Below are positions 7,070 to 7,457 of a DNA stretch of 7,457 nt, piece by piece; positions within the stretch are counted from its first letter, which is position 1; each line of letters starts with the position of its first letter. The notes under the pieces are model-generated. The model made no database searches and had not been told where the DNA came from. It saw only the letters and a list, made by a program, of their open reading frames with translations. Location: positions 1-7,457 of the forward strand of contig CACZRY010000133.1 in the NCBI GenBank assembly GCA_902783745.1, in the 5' to 3' direction. The DNA is from an uncultured Erysipelotrichaceae bacterium. GTDB taxonomy: Bacteria > Bacillota_I > Bacilli_A > Acholeplasmatales > Anaeroplasmataceae. The position numbers and the translations under genes were made by a program.

Positions 7070-7190
7070 GATGATTTTTTCTAAAATCACCAAAACTAAA
7101 CAAATACCATCACATCATCCTTTTTGCCGTTGTAATCAACTTGGATAACCTGCAAATTCAAGTTAGCCATAGCGGACACTAATAACGATT
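7070..7190 (-). ncRNA. GC-richer structured 5' leader of the fakA operon, or small RNA
   Basis: From the predicted start near 7190 the minus strand is roughly 38% GC for about 100 bases, while the rest of the 420-bp spacer is extremely AT-rich; this contrast often marks a structured RNA or a conserved short gene. Possible stems are AACTTGAAT with ATCCAAGTT (one A-C mismatch) and a competing GGCTAAC with GTTATCC (one mismatch). CGTT (7187-7184) with AACG (7131-7128) could close a domain. At 7091-7070 GGTGATTTT pairs with AAAATCATC around an AGAA loop, in terminator position but with only a weak T-rich tail. I do not recognise a known riboswitch, 6S, SRP or tmRNA core. The remaining leader to 6924 is AT-rich, with a small AAGTAG/CTACTT hairpin at 6971-6988. 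Confidence 0.4.
7096..7170 (-). CDS. Possible 24-codon leader peptide
   Basis: An ATG at 7170-7168 opens a 24-codon frame ending in TAG. It starts MANLNLQVIQ and ends DDVMVFV, with alternating hydrophobic residues like a beta-strand and a central YNGKKDD turn. A terminator-like hairpin begins five bases after the stop. It lies about 20 bases after the predicted transcription start, and no Shine-Dalgarno precedes it; a GTG nine bases upstream has none either. C-ending codons such as AAC, ATC, TAC and GGC occur. Bacillus has the 26-residue SpoVM next to rpmB, but this sequence does not resemble it or Asp23. The frame could be chance within a structured RNA. Confidence 0.2.
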   Translation of the reverse strand: MANLNLQVIQVDYNGKKDDVMVFV

Positions 7191-7196
7191 GTATTT

Positions 7197-7225
7197 AATA
7201 TATCACTTTCATGTTAAAAAGTCAA
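7197..7225 (-). promoter_or_regulatory. Sigma-A-type promoter for the fakA operon
   Basis: On the minus strand TTGACT (7225-7220) is followed by a 17-base spacer and TATATT (7202-7197). Both boxes are close to consensus and the spacing is ideal. Transcription should start near 7190, leaving an untranslated leader of about 265 bases before fakA. It is the only strong minus-strand promoter I see in the window, so it may serve the whole fakA-recG-plsX-rnc-dnaD-nth run. Confidence 0.85.
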
Positions 7226-7233
7226 ATTTTTGT

Positions 7234-7259
7234 TAAAACGTTTTACTTTTTAAGTAAAA
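7234..7259. promoter_or_regulatory. Two adjacent palindromes between divergent promoters
   Basis: TAAAACGTTTTA (7234-7245) is a perfect 12-base palindrome. TTTTACTT and AAGTAAAA (7241-7248 and 7252-7259) form a second perfect inverted repeat with a three-base centre; the two overlap. They lie between the -35 boxes of the fakA and rpmB promoters, a position suited to a shared operator or UP-like element. The sequence is so AT-rich that chance palindromes are likely, and it does not match a cre, FapR or PurR site as I know them. Confidence 0.35.
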
Positions 7260-7268
7260 AAATAATAC

Positions 7269-7297
7269 TTGAAATTTCATCAAAAAAAGTGTATACT
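7269..7297 (+). promoter_or_regulatory. Sigma-A-type promoter for rpmB
   Basis: TTGAAA (7269-7274), a 17-base spacer and TATACT (7292-7297) form a near-consensus promoter. Transcription should start near 7304, giving a leader of about 40 bases. That leader has a small perfect hairpin, TGAGT with ACTCA (7306-7320), and the Shine-Dalgarno AGGAGGT (7331-7337) seven bases from here to the rpmB ATG. Confidence 0.85.
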
Positions 7298-7343
7298 AAA
7301 AAGGCTGAGTATAAAACTCAAAAAGCAAATAGGAGGTTTCTAT

Positions 7344-7457
7344 ATGGCAAAGTGCTATGTAACTGGTAAAACAACTGTTACCGGAAACAAAAGATCTCAT
7401 GCTTTAAATGCTACTCGTCGTACTTGGAAGGCTAACTTACAAACAGTTCATATCAAG
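7344..7457 (+). CDS. rpmB: 50S ribosomal protein L28 (5' part)
   Basis: L28 is a small protein of the large ribosomal subunit. The 38 codons present begin MAKCYVTGK and continue with the family hallmark [19 protein letters not shown], which matches the RSHALN..T.RTWKPNLQ pattern of bacterial L28. The gene is cut by the window edge; family members are about 60-65 residues, so roughly 25 codons are missing. One Cys is seen at residue 4, and the rest of any zinc site cannot be judged. The start is fixed by AGGAGGT seven bases upstream and by the conserved N-terminus. It diverges from fakA, as in Bacillus and Staphylococcus, and has its own promoter. Confidence 0.95.
   Translation, partial: MAKCYVTGKTTVTGNKRSHALNATRRTWKANLQTVHIK

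Noticed and set aside
7232..7247. CcpA cre site
   Set aside because: The CG-centred palindrome lacks the flanking G and C at the consensus positions.

Overview
The window is about 7.5 kb of AT-rich DNA (roughly 30% GC by eye). It is densely packed with housekeeping genes in an order characteristic of low-GC Bacillota. Six complete genes run on the minus strand in the transcription order fakA/yloV-like, recG, plsX, rnc, dnaD, nth. On the right edge the start of rpmB (ribosomal protein L28) runs divergently on the plus strand. The rpmB | fakA - recG - plsX - rnc order is the Bacillus/Staphylococcus backbone in shortened form. There is no asp23/yloU between rpmB and fakA, no fapR between recG and plsX, and no fabD/fabG/acpP between plsX and rnc. 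dnaD-nth, an adjacent pair in Bacillus, directly follows rnc. This compaction, the low GC and the divergent PlsX suggest a reduced-genome Bacilli-type lineage (Erysipelotrichia-, RF39- or Acholeplasma-like); that placement is inference. Tryptophan is encoded by TGG and all six complete genes end in TAA or TAG, so the sequence fits the standard code.

Layout. Positions 1-230 hold no gene but contain degenerate direct and inverted G/C-run repeats. A hairpin terminator (about 222-266) overlaps the 3' end of nth. Positions 249-3199 carry plsX, rnc, dnaD and nth with gaps or overlaps of a few bases, which implies one mRNA with coupled translation. A 57-bp spacer precedes plsX. recG fills 3257-5251. 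A perfect 10-bp hairpin lies between fakA and recG, beside the recG ribosome binding site. fakA fills 5313-6923. The 420 bp from 6924 to 7343 is a divergent control region with two strong sigma-A-type promoters, each with 17-bp spacing, and palindromes between them. The minus-strand promoter starts a leader of about 265 nt. Its first 120 nt are clearly richer in GC than the rest of the spacer and contain candidate hairpins and a 24-codon open frame.

Function. FakA-like kinase and PlsX both handle activated fatty acids (acyl-phosphate) for phospholipid synthesis. RecG, DnaD and Nth handle fork rescue, replication initiation and base excision repair. RNase III and L28 belong to RNA processing and the ribosome. 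The most intriguing unexplained item is the GC-rich fakA leader, which sits where asp23 is normally found. Next are the coordinated loss of metal-site motifs in FakA and the altered signature motifs of PlsX.
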